Assembly (NCBI GenBank): GCA_040752275.1
Contig: JBFMFH010000112.1
Span: 54,182-118,181, forward strand
DNA length: 64,000 bases
From: JBFMFH01 sp040752275
GTDB lineage: Bacteria; Acidobacteriota; Vicinamibacteria; Vicinamibacterales; JAKQTR01
Direction: 5' to 3'
Shown here: positions 53,660-64,000 of the stretch, piece after piece
How positions within the stretch are numbered: the first letter of the stretch is position 1
How the letters are laid out: every line of letters starts with the position of its first letter
Notes under the pieces: model-generated
Told to the model about the DNA's origin: nothing
The model's input: only the letters and a program-made list of their open reading frames with translations
Database searches by the model: none
Position numbers and translations under genes: made by a program

Positions 53660-54466
53660 ATGCCTCTGTCGCGGGAATCACGGAGAATCGGCTGGATCGT
53701 CCTGGTGTTGCTGGCGGTGGCCGCCGCCGGGTGCGACATCGTCGTCAGCAGCATGGAGAACGGCCGAGTCAAGGCCACCGAGCAGTGGACGAAGGAGTTC
53801 AGCGTATCCGGCCAGGACGTGCGGTTCGAGGTCGCCAACATCAACGGCAGAATCGAGATCTCGGCCGCCGACGAAGACACAATCGGGGTCACGGCTCAGA
53901 TCTCGGCCAGGGGCGTGACCGACGAGGCCGCCAACGAGACCCTGAAGAGCGTGGAGATCGTCGAACTGGTGGATGCGTCGCGCGTACGGCTGGAGACCCG
54001 CTACCCCAGGGAACGCCGGAACCAGGGGATCGTTGTCGAGTACCTCGTCACGGTGCCGCGGCGGGCCGGCGTTCGGGTCGACAACGTGAACGGTGAGATT
54101 GTGCTGGTCGGAATCGGGGGCGGCGTCAACGCAGATACCACCAATGGGGCCATCAAGGCCAAGGACCTCGGCTCGTCGGTCAAGGCCAGCGTGACCAATG
54201 GCGGCATCGACATCCGGATGAAGGACCTGGGCCAGAGCGGAGTGTCGCTGGAGACGACGAACGGCAGCATCAAGCTGTGGCTGCCGGAGCAGGCGAAGGC
54301 CACGCTGGCGGCCAGGGTGGTCAACGGGTCGATCCGCATCGCCGATCTCCCGTTCGAGAAGAGCGGGCCCAGTTCGCGACGCCGGCTCAGCGGCCAGATC
54401 AACGGCGGCGGGCCTGAACTCCGCCTCGAGACGGTCAACGGGGGGATCACGGTCGGCCGATCCTGA
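53660..54466 (+). CDS. Lipoprotein with DUF4097-like adhesin/beta-helix repeats
   Basis: 268 residues from ATG 53660 with GAGGAGAG five bases upstream. Lipobox VAAAGC at the end of the signal peptide, so lipid-anchored in the envelope. The body repeats short strands with Asn-Gly turns (VANINGRIEIS, VDNVNGEIVLV, ADTTNGAIKAK, VTNGGIDIR, ETTNGSIKLW, VNGSIRIA), typical of DUF4097 proteins that form a beta-solenoid. Function unknown; related proteins are often linked to envelope stress or anti-sigma systems. Confidence 0.78.
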   Translation: MPLSRESRRIGWIVLVLLAVAAAGCDIVVSSMENGRVKATEQWTKEFSVSGQDVRFEVANINGRIEISAADEDTIGVTAQISARGVTDEAANETLKSVEIVELVDASRVRLETRYPRERRNQGIVVEYLVTVPRRAGVRVDNVNGEIVLVGIGGGVNADTTNGAIKAKDLGSSVKASVTNGGIDIRMKDLGQSGVSLETTNGSIKLWLPEQAKATLAARVVNGSIRIADLPFEKSGPSSRRRLSGQINGGGPELRLETVNGGITVGRS

Positions 54467-54575
54467 GTCCTCCCCGGCGCACGGAGCCCGGCCGCCGGAC
54501 TCGTGCCCTCGGGATCCGCGCTGAGCGATCGGTGCAGCAATCCGGCCGGCCGAGCAACGCCTGTCGGACAACTGC

Positions 54576-55712
54576 ATGAACGAGGACAAGGCAGCCCGTT
54601 ACCACCGCCTGCGCCGTCGGGCGCTGATGCTGGGCACTGCCACCACGGTGGCGCTGCTCGCCGGCCTCGTCCTCACGGGCGTGTCCCTGGCCTTGCAGGC
54701 CTGGAGCACGTCGGTCACGTCACACCTGCCGCTTCCCCTGTCATCGATGGGGGCCTCCGCCCTGTTTGCCCTGTCGCTGTGGGGTCTTCACGAGCCATTC
54801 GCGCTGAGTCTCGCGCACTACCTCGGGTACTCGCTGGAGCGCCGCTACGGCCTGTCGCGCCAGCGGCTGCGGCACTGGGTGGCCGATCAGGCCCGGGCAT
54901 CCGCGCTCTCGCTGCTGGTATCGGTGGTTGGTGTGACCTTCGTCTACGAGGTGATGCGCCTCTGGCCCGCCGGCTGGTGGCTCGTGGTCTGGCTGGCGGG
55001 CGTCCTGGCATCCATCGGGCTCGCGTGGCTGGCCCCCGTCGTGGTGATGCCGCTGTTCTTCAGGTTCACTCCGCTGAGCGATGCGACCCTTCGGCAGCGG
55101 CTGGTCGACCTCTCGTCGAGAGCCGGCACGCCGGTCCTGGGCGCGTACGAGTGGCGCTTGAGCGACCGGACGCGACGGGGGATGGCCGCGCTGATCGGTC
55201 TGGCCTCGACGCGCCGCGTGATCGTCTCCGATACGCTGGTGAGCGACTACTCGGCCGACGAGGTCGAGGTCGTGCTGGCGCACGAGCTGGCCCACCACGT
55301 TCACCGCGACGCGTGGAAGGGTCTCGCCCTGGACGCTGCGCTGTGGGGGACGGCGCTGATCGTGGCCAGTCAGGTGCTGCCGGTCGCCTCGCGGTCCCTC
55401 GGCTTGCAGGGGATCGGCGATTTGGCGGGCCTGCCGGTCCTGCTGCTCGTGGGCCTGGTCGCGTCGGTGCTGGCGCTCCCGCTGATCAACGCGGCGTCCA
55501 GAGTTCACGAATGCCGGGCGGACGACTTTGCCCTGGACCTGACCGGCAATCCGGAGGCCTTCATGTCCGCCATGCGGCGGCTGGCGGCCCAGAATCTCGC
55601 TGAGGAATCCCCTTCGCGGCTGGCCCGTGCGTTCTTCTGCACGCACCCTCCCCCCGATGAACGCCTGGCGCGCGCGCGGGCGTGGCGGAGACGTGCTGAG
55701 GCCCAAGTCTGA
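54576..55712 (+). CDS. M48-family membrane metalloprotease (Ste24/HtpX-like)
   Basis: 378 residues. Two to four N-terminal helices (about 20-45, 60-80, 110-135, 140-165) lead to the protease domain. Zinc motif HELAH at 236-240, with the third ligand E312 in VHECRADDFAL. Further helices lie at about 255-305. Its layout follows CAAX prenyl protease 1. In bacteria such enzymes take part in membrane protein quality control; the substrate is unknown. It is 109 bp after the lipoprotein gene. Confidence 0.88.
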   Translation: MNEDKAARYHRLRRRALMLGTATTVALLAGLVLTGVSLALQAWSTSVTSHLPLPLSSMGASALFALSLWGLHEPFALSLAHYLGYSLERRYGLSRQRLRHWVADQARASALSLLVSVVGVTFVYEVMRLWPAGWWLVVWLAGVLASIGLAWLAPVVVMPLFFRFTPLSDATLRQRLVDLSSRAGTPVLGAYEWRLSDRTRRGMAALIGLASTRRVIVSDTLVSDYSADEVEVVLAHELAHHVHRDAWKGLALDAALWGTALIVASQVLPVASRSLGLQGIGDLAGLPVLLLVGLVASVLALPLINAASRVHECRADDFALDLTGNPEAFMSAMRRLAAQNLAEESPSRLARAFFCTHPPPDERLARARAWRRRAEAQV

Positions 55713-55730
55713 AGCCCAGGACGTTCCCCC

Positions 55731-56117
55731 CTACCGTGCGACGACGACCAGCTCGCCGCGCATCTCGCGGCACCCGTCGTCGAGTGTCAGGTTGCAGTAG
55801 TAGGTGAAGGATCCTGGCTTGTCCGCTCGGAACTCGAAGGTCAACGGACGCCCCGGGACCGCTCGCTTCGCGATCCGGTACTCGTCGATGGTAAAGCTGT
55901 GAGGAATGTCCTCGGCCACGAGCGTCACCCGCAGCACATCGTCCTGCCTGATCTCGATGCGGGCCGGCGAGAACTCGTACTTGCGGCTGTTGATCGTCAC
56001 ATCGTGGCGGGACGGCTGCTCCTGGAAGACGGATGAGCCCGTCGTGACGCCCAAGGTGGAGACGGCCGTGAAACCCAGCAGGAGTACGAGCAGTCGGCGA
56101 GGTGTGCGGTCTGTCAT
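55731..56117 (-). CDS. Cupredoxin-domain secreted protein with unusual copper ligands
   Basis: 128 residues from ATG 56117. N-terminal signal or anchor (LLVLLLGFTAVSTLG), then a single cupredoxin beta-sandwich. Candidate ligands are H73 (IPHSF), C108 (YYC), C116 and M119 (CREM). Type 1 copper sites have His where C116 lies, and CuA sites have C-x3-C; here it is C-x7-C-x2-M. It may bind copper in an altered site or not at all. It converges with the M48 gene. Confidence 0.72.
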   Translation of the reverse strand: MTDRTPRRLLVLLLGFTAVSTLGVTTGSSVFQEQPSRHDVTINSRKYEFSPARIEIRQDDVLRVTLVAEDIPHSFTIDEYRIAKRAVPGRPLTFEFRADKPGSFTYYCNLTLDDGCREMRGELVVVAR

Positions 56118-56224
56118 GGTCGACGGCCTCCACCCGTTTGGACGGCGCACTGGCTCCCGGGGCTGTCCTTGACGGGATCTTAGACCGTCGTCCTCGGCCG
56201 TGTCGAGGAGTGATGCGAATCCGC

Positions 56225-58483
<2,259 letters not shown>

Positions 58484-58494
58484 GGTGGGTGCCC

Positions 58495-58764
58495 TTACTT
58501 CCGGATGCCGAGACGCTGGATGATCGAGGCGTAGCGTGCCGGATCCTTCTTCTTCACGTAGTCCAGCAGGCGCCGGCGCTGGCCGACCAGCATCAGCAGG
58601 CCCCGACGGGAGTGGTGGTCCTTCGCGTGCACCTTGAAGTGCTCGGTGAGGTACGCGATCCGCTCGCTCAGGAGCGCGATCTGCACTTCCGGCGACCCCG
58701 TGTCGCCCTGGTGCGTTTCAAATGACTGGATGATCTCGGTCTTGCGGTCCTTGGTCAGTGCCAC
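58495..58764 (-). CDS. rpsO: Ribosomal protein S15
   Basis: 89 residues from a GTG start with GGAGG seven bases upstream. It matches S15 along its length, including FETHQGDTGSPEVQIALL and DHHSRRGLLMLVGQRRRLLDYVK. It binds 16S rRNA in the small-subunit platform. It forms the usual rpsO-pnp pair. Confidence 0.98.
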   Translation of the reverse strand: MALTKDRKTEIIQSFETHQGDTGSPEVQIALLSERIAYLTEHFKVHAKDHHSRRGLLMLVGQRRRLLDYVKKKDPARYASIIQRLGIRK

Positions 58765-58842
58765 TCGAGTCCTCCACGCACGGTCCAGCAGCGGCTCGAG
58801 CGGCCGCCCCGGGTCCGCCGTGCAATAAGCGGTGCATGCGAG

Positions 58843-58872
58843 ACGATACCAAACACTTCATCTTAGCATCAA
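58843..58872 (-). promoter_or_regulatory. Possible sigma-70 promoter of rpsO-pnp
   Basis: Minus strand: TTGATG (58872-58867), 18-bp spacer and TATCGT (58848-58843), four of six each. It sits directly after the truB stop, in the 108-bp gap, where a separate rpsO promoter is expected. The leader would be about 72 bases, long enough for autoregulation by S15, which I cannot confirm. Confidence 0.4.
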
Positions 58873-59784
58873 TCACGGCCAGCCGAGGAAGACAGACGGC
58901 CGCAGCGTGCCGCCGGCCTGCACCCGGCCCAGGCCCAACAGCAGGCCGTCCGGGCTCAGGAATCTGGCCTCACGGGCCGACCCGCCCGGAAGTCCGCCCG
59001 AGATGTGGGCGGGCCCGACGCTCAGGCCGTGGGCCACGCGGCGGGCACCTTCGCCCGTCAGGCGCACCGCCGGGATCTCGGGCAGGAGCGACTCCAGGGG
59101 AACGATGGCGTCCAGAGCCCTGGCCGGGTCAGCGGCCAGCACGTCCAGGGTGATCGCCGTGGCCACGTCGAACCGACCGCTTCGCACCCGCCGCAGCGAC
59201 TCGAGACAGCCGCCGGTACCCAGCTCCGCCCCCAGATCGTGCGCCAGCGCCCGCACGTAGTAGCCCGGGGAACACCGGAGCCTGACACGCACCAGGCCTC
59301 CCGACTGCTCCAGGATCTCGGCCTCGTGCAGCACCACGGGAACCGGGTCGAGGTCGACGAATTCCCCGCGCCTGGCCCGATCGTAGGCTGGGACGCCGCC
59401 CAGCTTCTTGGCCGAGAACGGGGGAGGCCTCTGGAGGTGTGCGCCCACGAACCGCTCGATCCCGGCGGCCACCCGAGCCTGGGTCAGGGCAGCCACCAGG
59501 TCGCGCCTGTCGCCGAGCACGGCGCCGGTCGCATCGTATGTGTCGGTCTCGACACCGAGGCGAATGGCGGCCTCGTACACCTTGTCTTCGTCCGACAGCA
59601 GTCGAGCCAGGCGCGTCGCCCGCCCGACGACCAGTGGAAGGACCCCGGTCGCCAACGGGTCCAGTGTGCCGACATGGCCGACCTTGAGCCCCCGGCTCGC
59701 GCGTCGCGCCACCGCGACCACGTCGTGCGAGGTGGGACCGGCCGGCTTGTCGATGACGAGCACGCCACCGCGCAGGTCAGCCAC
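58873..59784 (-). CDS. truB: tRNA pseudouridine-55 synthase
   Basis: 303 residues from GTG 59784, which overlaps the nrnA stop by 8 bases and has GGAG upstream; the open frame goes on upstream without similarity. It makes pseudouridine 55 in the T-loop of tRNAs. GGVLVIDKPAGPTSHDVV starts the protein and VGHVGTLDPLATGVLPLVVG holds the catalytic Asp. The C-terminus has a short PUA-type domain. Confidence 0.95.
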   Translation of the reverse strand: MADLRGGVLVIDKPAGPTSHDVVAVARRASRGLKVGHVGTLDPLATGVLPLVVGRATRLARLLSDEDKVYEAAIRLGVETDTYDATGAVLGDRRDLVAALTQARVAAGIERFVGAHLQRPPPFSAKKLGGVPAYDRARRGEFVDLDPVPVVLHEAEILEQSGGLVRVRLRCSPGYYVRALAHDLGAELGTGGCLESLRRVRSGRFDVATAITLDVLAADPARALDAIVPLESLLPEIPAVRLTGEGARRVAHGLSVGPAHISGGLPGGSAREARFLSPDGLLLGLGRVQAGGTLRPSVFLGWP

Positions 59785-60793
59785 CCGCCGGCTCCGGGGC
59801 GGACGCTGACTGGGCCGAGGCGGCCACCTCCGGCCGGACCCGCTCCAGCACGAGGGCCCGAACCTCGGCGAGGGAGCCGGCGATCGTGCAGCCAGACGCG
59901 TTGCGGTGACCGCCCCCGCCAAACGACCGCGCAATGCGCCCCACGTCGATGTCGCCCTTCGACCTGAGGCTGACGCGAAGCTGGCCGGCGTCTCCCGGCT
60001 TGAAGAACACGACGACCTGGATCTGGCGAACGCTCAACGGCACGTTGATGAGCCCGTCGGTATCGTCAAGGCTGGCGCCCGACTCCTCGAGCATCCCCGG
60101 CTCCAGACGCACCATGGCGATGCGGTCGTTCTCCTCGGTCTCGAGCGTCTGCATCACCATCGACTGCAGCCGGAGCCGTGGCAGGGTGCTGCCGTCGAAC
60201 AAGCGCCGCGCGACAAAGACCGGGTCAGCCCCGGCCTCGAGCAGTCTCGCACAGATGGTGAAGGTGCGGGGCGACACGCCCGGATAGCGGAAGGACCCAG
60301 TGTCGGTGACGATCGCCACGTAGAGGAACGTCGCCATGGAGGCGGAAAGCGGGGCGCCCAGCTCGACGAGGATGGCATAGACCATCTCGGCGCAGGCCGA
60401 TGCCTGGCCGTCGAACCATCGGACATGCCCGAACCCGGTGTTTCCCGGATGATGGTCGATGTTGAGGACGAACGCCCCGTCGAGTCCCAGCAGACCGGTC
60501 CGCCCGAGATCGCCGCACTCCAGGACGATGACCGCGTCGACCTCGCCGGTCAGCGTTTCGGCAATCTCGATCTGCTCCGCGTTCGGGAACGCCTGGTACT
60601 GGAGAGGTGCGCGGTCGCGGTTCACGACCCGCACCTCCTTACCGATGGCCCGCAGCCCCTCGGCCAAGGCGATGGCCGAGCCGATCGAGTCGCCATCGGG
60701 TCTGACGTGCGAGGTCACCACGAACCGGTGTCGCGCCCGGATGGCCTCGCAGACCAGGCGGAAGGCTTCGCCGTCACGCTGAGTGTTCGTCAT
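59777..60793 (-). CDS. nrnA: DHH-family nanoRNase / pAp phosphatase NrnA
   Basis: 338 residues. DHH domain with HVRPDGDSIGSA and NIDHHPGN (the metal-binding DHH) and a C-terminal DHHA1 domain with SFGGGGHRNASG. It degrades very short RNAs and may remove phosphate from pAp. It overlaps rbfA by 20 bp and truB by 8, in the order usual for infB operons. Confidence 0.93.
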   Translation of the reverse strand: MTNTQRDGEAFRLVCEAIRARHRFVVTSHVRPDGDSIGSAIALAEGLRAIGKEVRVVNRDRAPLQYQAFPNAEQIEIAETLTGEVDAVIVLECGDLGRTGLLGLDGAFVLNIDHHPGNTGFGHVRWFDGQASACAEMVYAILVELGAPLSASMATFLYVAIVTDTGSFRYPGVSPRTFTICARLLEAGADPVFVARRLFDGSTLPRLRLQSMVMQTLETEENDRIAMVRLEPGMLEESGASLDDTDGLINVPLSVRQIQVVVFFKPGDAGQLRVSLRSKGDIDVGRIARSFGGGGHRNASGCTIAGSLAEVRALVLERVRPEVAASAQSASAPEPAGG

Positions 60794-61196
60794 CGGTCAC
60801 GGTTCCGGTCGGGGTGTCGCCGGAGCCCTCCGGTGAGGAGGCGGCGGCCCGTTCCTCCCGAATGGCCTGAATCAACTGCTCGATGCGATCCTGCTGCTCG
60901 ACCGACTGATCGAATCGGAACTCGATCTCGGGCACTCGCCTCAGCCGCAGCCGGCCCGCCAGATGGCGGCGGAGGAACGGAGCCGCCCGCCGCAGCGCCT
61001 TGGCCGTCTCGCGGCGCGCGGCGTCGCTGCCCAGCGTCGTGTAGTAGACCCTGGCGATCTGCAGGTCCGTGGTGACACCCACGCGGGTGACGGTGATGAA
61101 GCCGATGCCGGGGTCGTGCACCTCGCGGGCCAGCAGGTCGCCGATTTCGGCGCGAATCTGGTCGCCGAGCCGGTCCTGGCGGAATCCCTGTGACAT
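60774..61196 (-). CDS. rbfA: Ribosome-binding factor A
   Basis: 140 residues, slightly longer than usual. RQDRLGDQIRAEIGDLLAREV and DPGIGFITVTRVGVTTDLQIARVYY are the RbfA start. The KH-like core continues to RVPEIEFRFDQSVEQQDRIEQLI. A Ser/Thr/Asp-rich tail of about 25 residues follows. It is a cold-shock-type 30S maturation factor. Confidence 0.95.
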   Translation of the reverse strand: MSQGFRQDRLGDQIRAEIGDLLAREVHDPGIGFITVTRVGVTTDLQIARVYYTTLGSDAARRETAKALRRAAPFLRRHLAGRLRLRRVPEIEFRFDQSVEQQDRIEQLIQAIREERAAASSPEGSGDTPTGTVTDDEHSA

Positions 61197-61203
61197 AGGT
61201 TCG

Positions 61204-61485
61204 CTACCTCAGGAACTCCACGTGAGTGCGGGTGATGATCCCCGGCTCCACGCGGTCGATCTCGTCTGCTGCCGCCGCCAGTTCGCGATTGGCGTGGTCC
61301 TCTGACGTGGCCACGGTGACGATACCCAGCGAGGCCCGCTGCCAGAGATCGTGGTGATCCACTTCGGCGATCGCCACGTTGAACCTGGCGAGGCGGTCTT
61401 TCACCCGCCGCAGTACCATGCGCTTGTCCTTGAGGGATCGGGCACCCGGCAGGAACAACTCGACCGACAGCAGCGCAACAACCAT
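61204..61485 (-). CDS. ylxP: DUF503 family protein (YlxP-like)
   Basis: 93 residues from ATG 61485. VVALLSVELFLPGARSLKDKR is the family start, followed by a single ferredoxin-like fold. It is nearly always between infB and rbfA, as here. Its role in ribosome maturation is inferred from this context. Confidence 0.88.
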   Translation of the reverse strand: MVVALLSVELFLPGARSLKDKRMVLRRVKDRLARFNVAIAEVDHHDLWQRASLGIVTVATSEDHANRELAAAADEIDRVEPGIITRTHVEFLR

Positions 61486-61576
61486 GGCCGTATCACGGAC
61501 AAGCTGACACCCTCCCATTCGCCGCCTTCAGGAGGCGAAGAGGAACGTGACACCCCTTGCGACTCTCTCGTCTCCC

Positions 61577-64000
61577 CTAAGAAGTGACCGCCGCCAATCG
61601 TTCGACCGTAAACACCTCGATGACGTCTCCGACCTTGATGTCGTTGAATCGCTCGAGGCCGATGCCGCACTCGAGGCCCGCCTTGACCTCGCTGACATCG
61701 TCCTTGAAGCGGCGCAGGGACGCAATCTTGCCTTCGTGGACCACGACGTGGTCGCGCAGGAGCCGGGTGTGCATCTCCGAGGTTCGGGCGATGCGTCCGT
61801 CCATGACCAGACAACCGGCGACAACCCCGACCTTCGGCACGCGGAACGTATCCCTGACTTCCGCCGAACCGACACGCACCTCGCGGAACGTCGGCTCGAG
61901 CAGACCCTCCATTGCCTTCTTCATCTCGTCGGTGACGTTGTAGATGACCGAGTGCAGCCGCACGTCGACCTTGTCACGCTCCGCCAGGTCGCTCGCCCCG
62001 CGATCGGGCCTGACGTTGAACCCGATGATGATGGCGTTGGAGGCGGAGGCCAGGAGGACATCGGACTCGTTGATCGCGCCGACGCCCGCGTGGATGACCC
62101 GGATCTTGACCCGTTCGTCGGAGAGCTTGTTCAACGTGTCGGCCAGCACCTCGGCCGAACCCTGCACGTCCGCCTTGACGACGATGGGAAGCTCCTTGAC
62201 TCCGCCCTCGGAAATGTGCTGTTTGAGCGACTCGAGGGTGAGACGCGTGCCCTTCGCCCCGAGGGCACGCTCCTTGGCCTGGGTCTGCCGGAACGACGCC
62301 ACTTGGCGCGCCTTGGCCACGTCGGCGGTGACCTGGAAGGTGTCCCCGGGCAGCGGCAGCCCGCCCAGACCGAGGACTTCGACCGGCGTCGACGGCCCGG
62401 CGCTCTTGACGTGGCGCCCGCGGTCGTCGATGAGCGCGCGCACCTTGCCGATGATGGAGCCGGCAATCACGGTGTCGCCGACGCTCAAGCTGCCGTTCTG
62501 GACCAGGACAGTCGCCACCGGTCCGCGGCCCTTGTCGAGCTTCGTTTCGAGTACCGCGCCCTGGCCGGGCAGCGTCGGGTTGGCCTTCAGCTCGCCGATC
62601 TCCGACACGAGCAGGATCATCTCGAGCAGCAGTTCGAGGTTCTGTCGCTTCTTCGCCGACACGGGCACCGTGACGGTCTGACCGCCCCACTGCTCGGGCA
62701 TCAGGCCGAGTTCCGTCAGGTCCTTCATCACCCGGTCGGTATTTGCGTCGGGCTTGTCGATCTTGTTGATGGCGACAATAATCGGGACCCCTGCCGCACG
62801 GGCGTGGTCGATGGCCTCCCGCGTCTGCGGCATGACACCGTCGTCGGCTGCCACGACGAGGATGACGATGTCCGTCACCCGCGCGCCCCGGGCGCGCATC
62901 AGGGTGAACGCTTCGTGGCCCGGCGTGTCGAGGAAGACCACGGGGCGCCCGCTGACGCCGACCTGGTACGCGCCGATGTGCTGCGTGATGCCGCCGGCTT
63001 CCCGCTCGGCCACTTTCGTCTCCCGGATGGCGTCGAGCAGGGTGGTCTTTCCGTGGTCGACGTGGCCCATGACCGTCACCACCGGCGCGCGGACCACGTC
63101 GTCTTCGGGCCGGCTTTCCTCGGCCTTGACCTCGAGGATCTCCTCTTCGTAGCTGCGCATCTGGACGTCGGCGCCGAACTCGCGCGCCACCCAGGTGGCG
63201 GTCTCCGTATCCAGCGTCGTGTTGATGGTCATCATGAGCCCGCGATCGACGAACAGCTTCTTCAGCACGTCCTTGGCCCGGGCGTCGAGTTTCTCGGAGA
63301 GGTCCTTGACGGTCATGCCTTCAGCCAGCGTGATGGTCCGCGTGATCGGCGGCGGGGCGGACGGAGCCTTGAACACCGGCACGACGGGCTCCGCGACTCG
63401 CCGCTTGTGCTTCCCGGCAGACGGGCGCTGGCCCGACGGCCTGTGTGCCGGAGGCCGGCCGACGGCGGGTCGCGTCGGGCCGCCTGGCATGCCCCTCGGA
63501 GGCAGGCCAGGAGCCGCCGGCGGACGGATAGGCTGTGAAGGCAGTGGTCGTGGCCCCCCGGTGACCGGCGGACGCGCCAGCGGCGGACGTACCATCGATG
63601 GCGGCCTCGCTCCCGCAGGCGCCTGACGGGGCGGTGCCGCCGGACGCGCCGGTGCCGGTGGTCTCGCCACGGGGGCGGCTGGCGCGGCTGCGACGGGCGG
63701 AGCAGCCGCAGGTTCGCGTACGACCGTCTGAGGACCGCGGGCCGGCTGGAGCGGCTCTTCGATGCGCAAGCGCAGCGAAGGCGGGATCACGCGTCCCTTT
63801 CTTGGCGCCGGTTTGAGTTCTGCCGGCGGTTCAGCCTCCATGCTGGCCGCCGCCCCGGGCTGTGGTTGAGCCTCCAGTGCGGCTGACGGCGCGGGTGTCT
63901 GGGCGGCCCATGGCGTGGGAGGCGCACCCTCGGCGGGCGGCGCTCCCGCGGGCGGCTCGGCCGCAGGCGGCTCGGCTCCGCCTGCCACGATCTCGTGCGG
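61577..64000 (-). CDS. infB: Translation initiation factor IF-2, 5' end outside the window
   Basis: At least 807 residues visible; the frame is open to base 64000, so the true start is beyond the edge and the GTG at 63988 is internal. From the visible end: a long Pro/Ala-rich N-terminal region (about 200 residues), an IF-2 N domain, then G1 GHVDHGKT, G2, DTPGHEAF with the catalytic His, and NKIDKPDAN. The beta-barrel domains and the C-terminal fMet-tRNA-binding domain are complete. It brings initiator tRNA to the 30S subunit. Confidence 0.97.
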   Translation of the reverse strand, partial: PHEIVAGGAEPPAAEPPAGAPPAEGAPPTPWAAQTPAPSAALEAQPQPGAAASMEAEPPAELKPAPRKGRVIPPSLRLRIEEPLQPARGPQTVVREPAAAPPVAAAPAAPVARPPAPARPAAPPRQAPAGARPPSMVRPPLARPPVTGGPRPLPSQPIRPPAAPGLPPRGMPGGPTRPAVGRPPAHRPSGQRPSAGKHKRRVAEPVVPVFKAPSAPPPITRTITLAEGMTVKDLSEKLDARAKDVLKKLFVDRGLMMTINTTLDTETATWVAREFGADVQMRSYEEEILEVKAEESRPEDDVVRAPVVTVMGHVDHGKTTLLDAIRETKVAEREAGGITQHIGAYQVGVSGRPVVFLDTPGHEAFTLMRARGARVTDIVILVVAADDGVMPQTREAIDHARAAGVPIIVAINKIDKPDANTDRVMKDLTELGLMPEQWGGQTVTVPVSAKKRQNLELLLEMILLVSEIGELKANPTLPGQGAVLETKLDKGRGPVATVLVQNGSLSVGDTVIAGSIIGKVRALIDDRGRHVKSAGPSTPVEVLGLGGLPLPGDTFQVTADVAKARQVASFRQTQAKERALGAKGTRLTLESLKQHISEGGVKELPIVVKADVQGSAEVLADTLNKLSDERVKIRVIHAGVGAINESDVLLASASNAIIIGFNVRPDRGASDLAERDKVDVRLHSVIYNVTDEMKKAMEGLLEPTFREVRVGSAEVRDTFRVPKVGVVAGCLVMDGRIARTSEMHTRLLRDHVVVHEGKIASLRRFKDDVSEVKAGLECGIGLERFNDIKVGDVIEVFTVERLAAVTS

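Noticed and set aside
61547..63538. 663-codon plus-strand frame opposite infB
   Set aside because: infB G motifs and C-terminal domains are on the minus strand. The frame is a shadow.

Overview
The window is GC-rich bacterial chromosome with dense, mostly operonic genes. Gene content and order suggest an acidobacterium (Vicinamibacteria-like) or another delta/acido-type lineage. The reasons are a Myxococcus-like pil gene order, an EF-G-like factor of the DTPG(F/Y) type, a type-3 (archaeal/eukaryotic-like) ProS and many secreted HEAT/TPR proteins. This placement is inference; no rRNA or other decisive marker is present.

Left flank (1-9.2 kb). The window opens in a 106-bp near-perfect copy of an internal piece of the EF-G-like gene that lies 2.4 kb downstream. 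A secreted M15-type peptidase gene with an apparent frameshift and a secreted HEAT-like protein follow. On the minus strand are the EF-G-like gene and a four-gene unit: Yip1-like protein, periplasmic adaptor and two MacB/FtsX-type permeases, with no ATPase gene beside them.

Type IV pilus super-locus (9.4-42.2 kb, plus strand). pilB-pilT-pilC-pilS-pilR is followed by two tandem pilin genes, a VKOR-thioredoxin fusion, an ABC ATPase/permease pair (PilH/PilI-like), a TPR protein, pilD and a degenerate GHKL protein. Three minor-pilin modules come next: A (fimT-pilV-pilW-pilX-pilY1-zinc ribbon/TPR), B (pilV-pilW-pilX-pilY1-fimT) and C (pilV-pilW-pilX, no pilY1). The alignment genes pilM-pilQ are not in the window. 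A minus-strand gene between A and B encodes a multi-TM protein that ends in a GspG-like C-terminal domain. Sequences fitting sigma-54 -24/-12 promoters with correct GG-to-GC spacing precede pilB, pilA and modules A, B and C. TGTC-type boxes lie about 100-120 bp upstream of three of them, which fits control by the adjacent PilS-PilR pair.

Right flank (42.3-64 kb). This holds a small secreted coiled-coil protein, aroB, proS, a minus-strand tatA-tatC-HEAT operon behind a strong sigma-70-like promoter, a CtpA-type S41 protease, smc, a lipoprotein with an adhesin-like repeat domain, an M48 protease and a cupredoxin. It ends in the conserved translation/RNA operon infB-ylxP-rbfA-nrnA-truB-rpsO-pnp on the minus strand; infB runs off the right edge.

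A dispersed short repeat built from GGGATTC units occurs four times. One copy encodes part of the prepilin leader of the third PilV.
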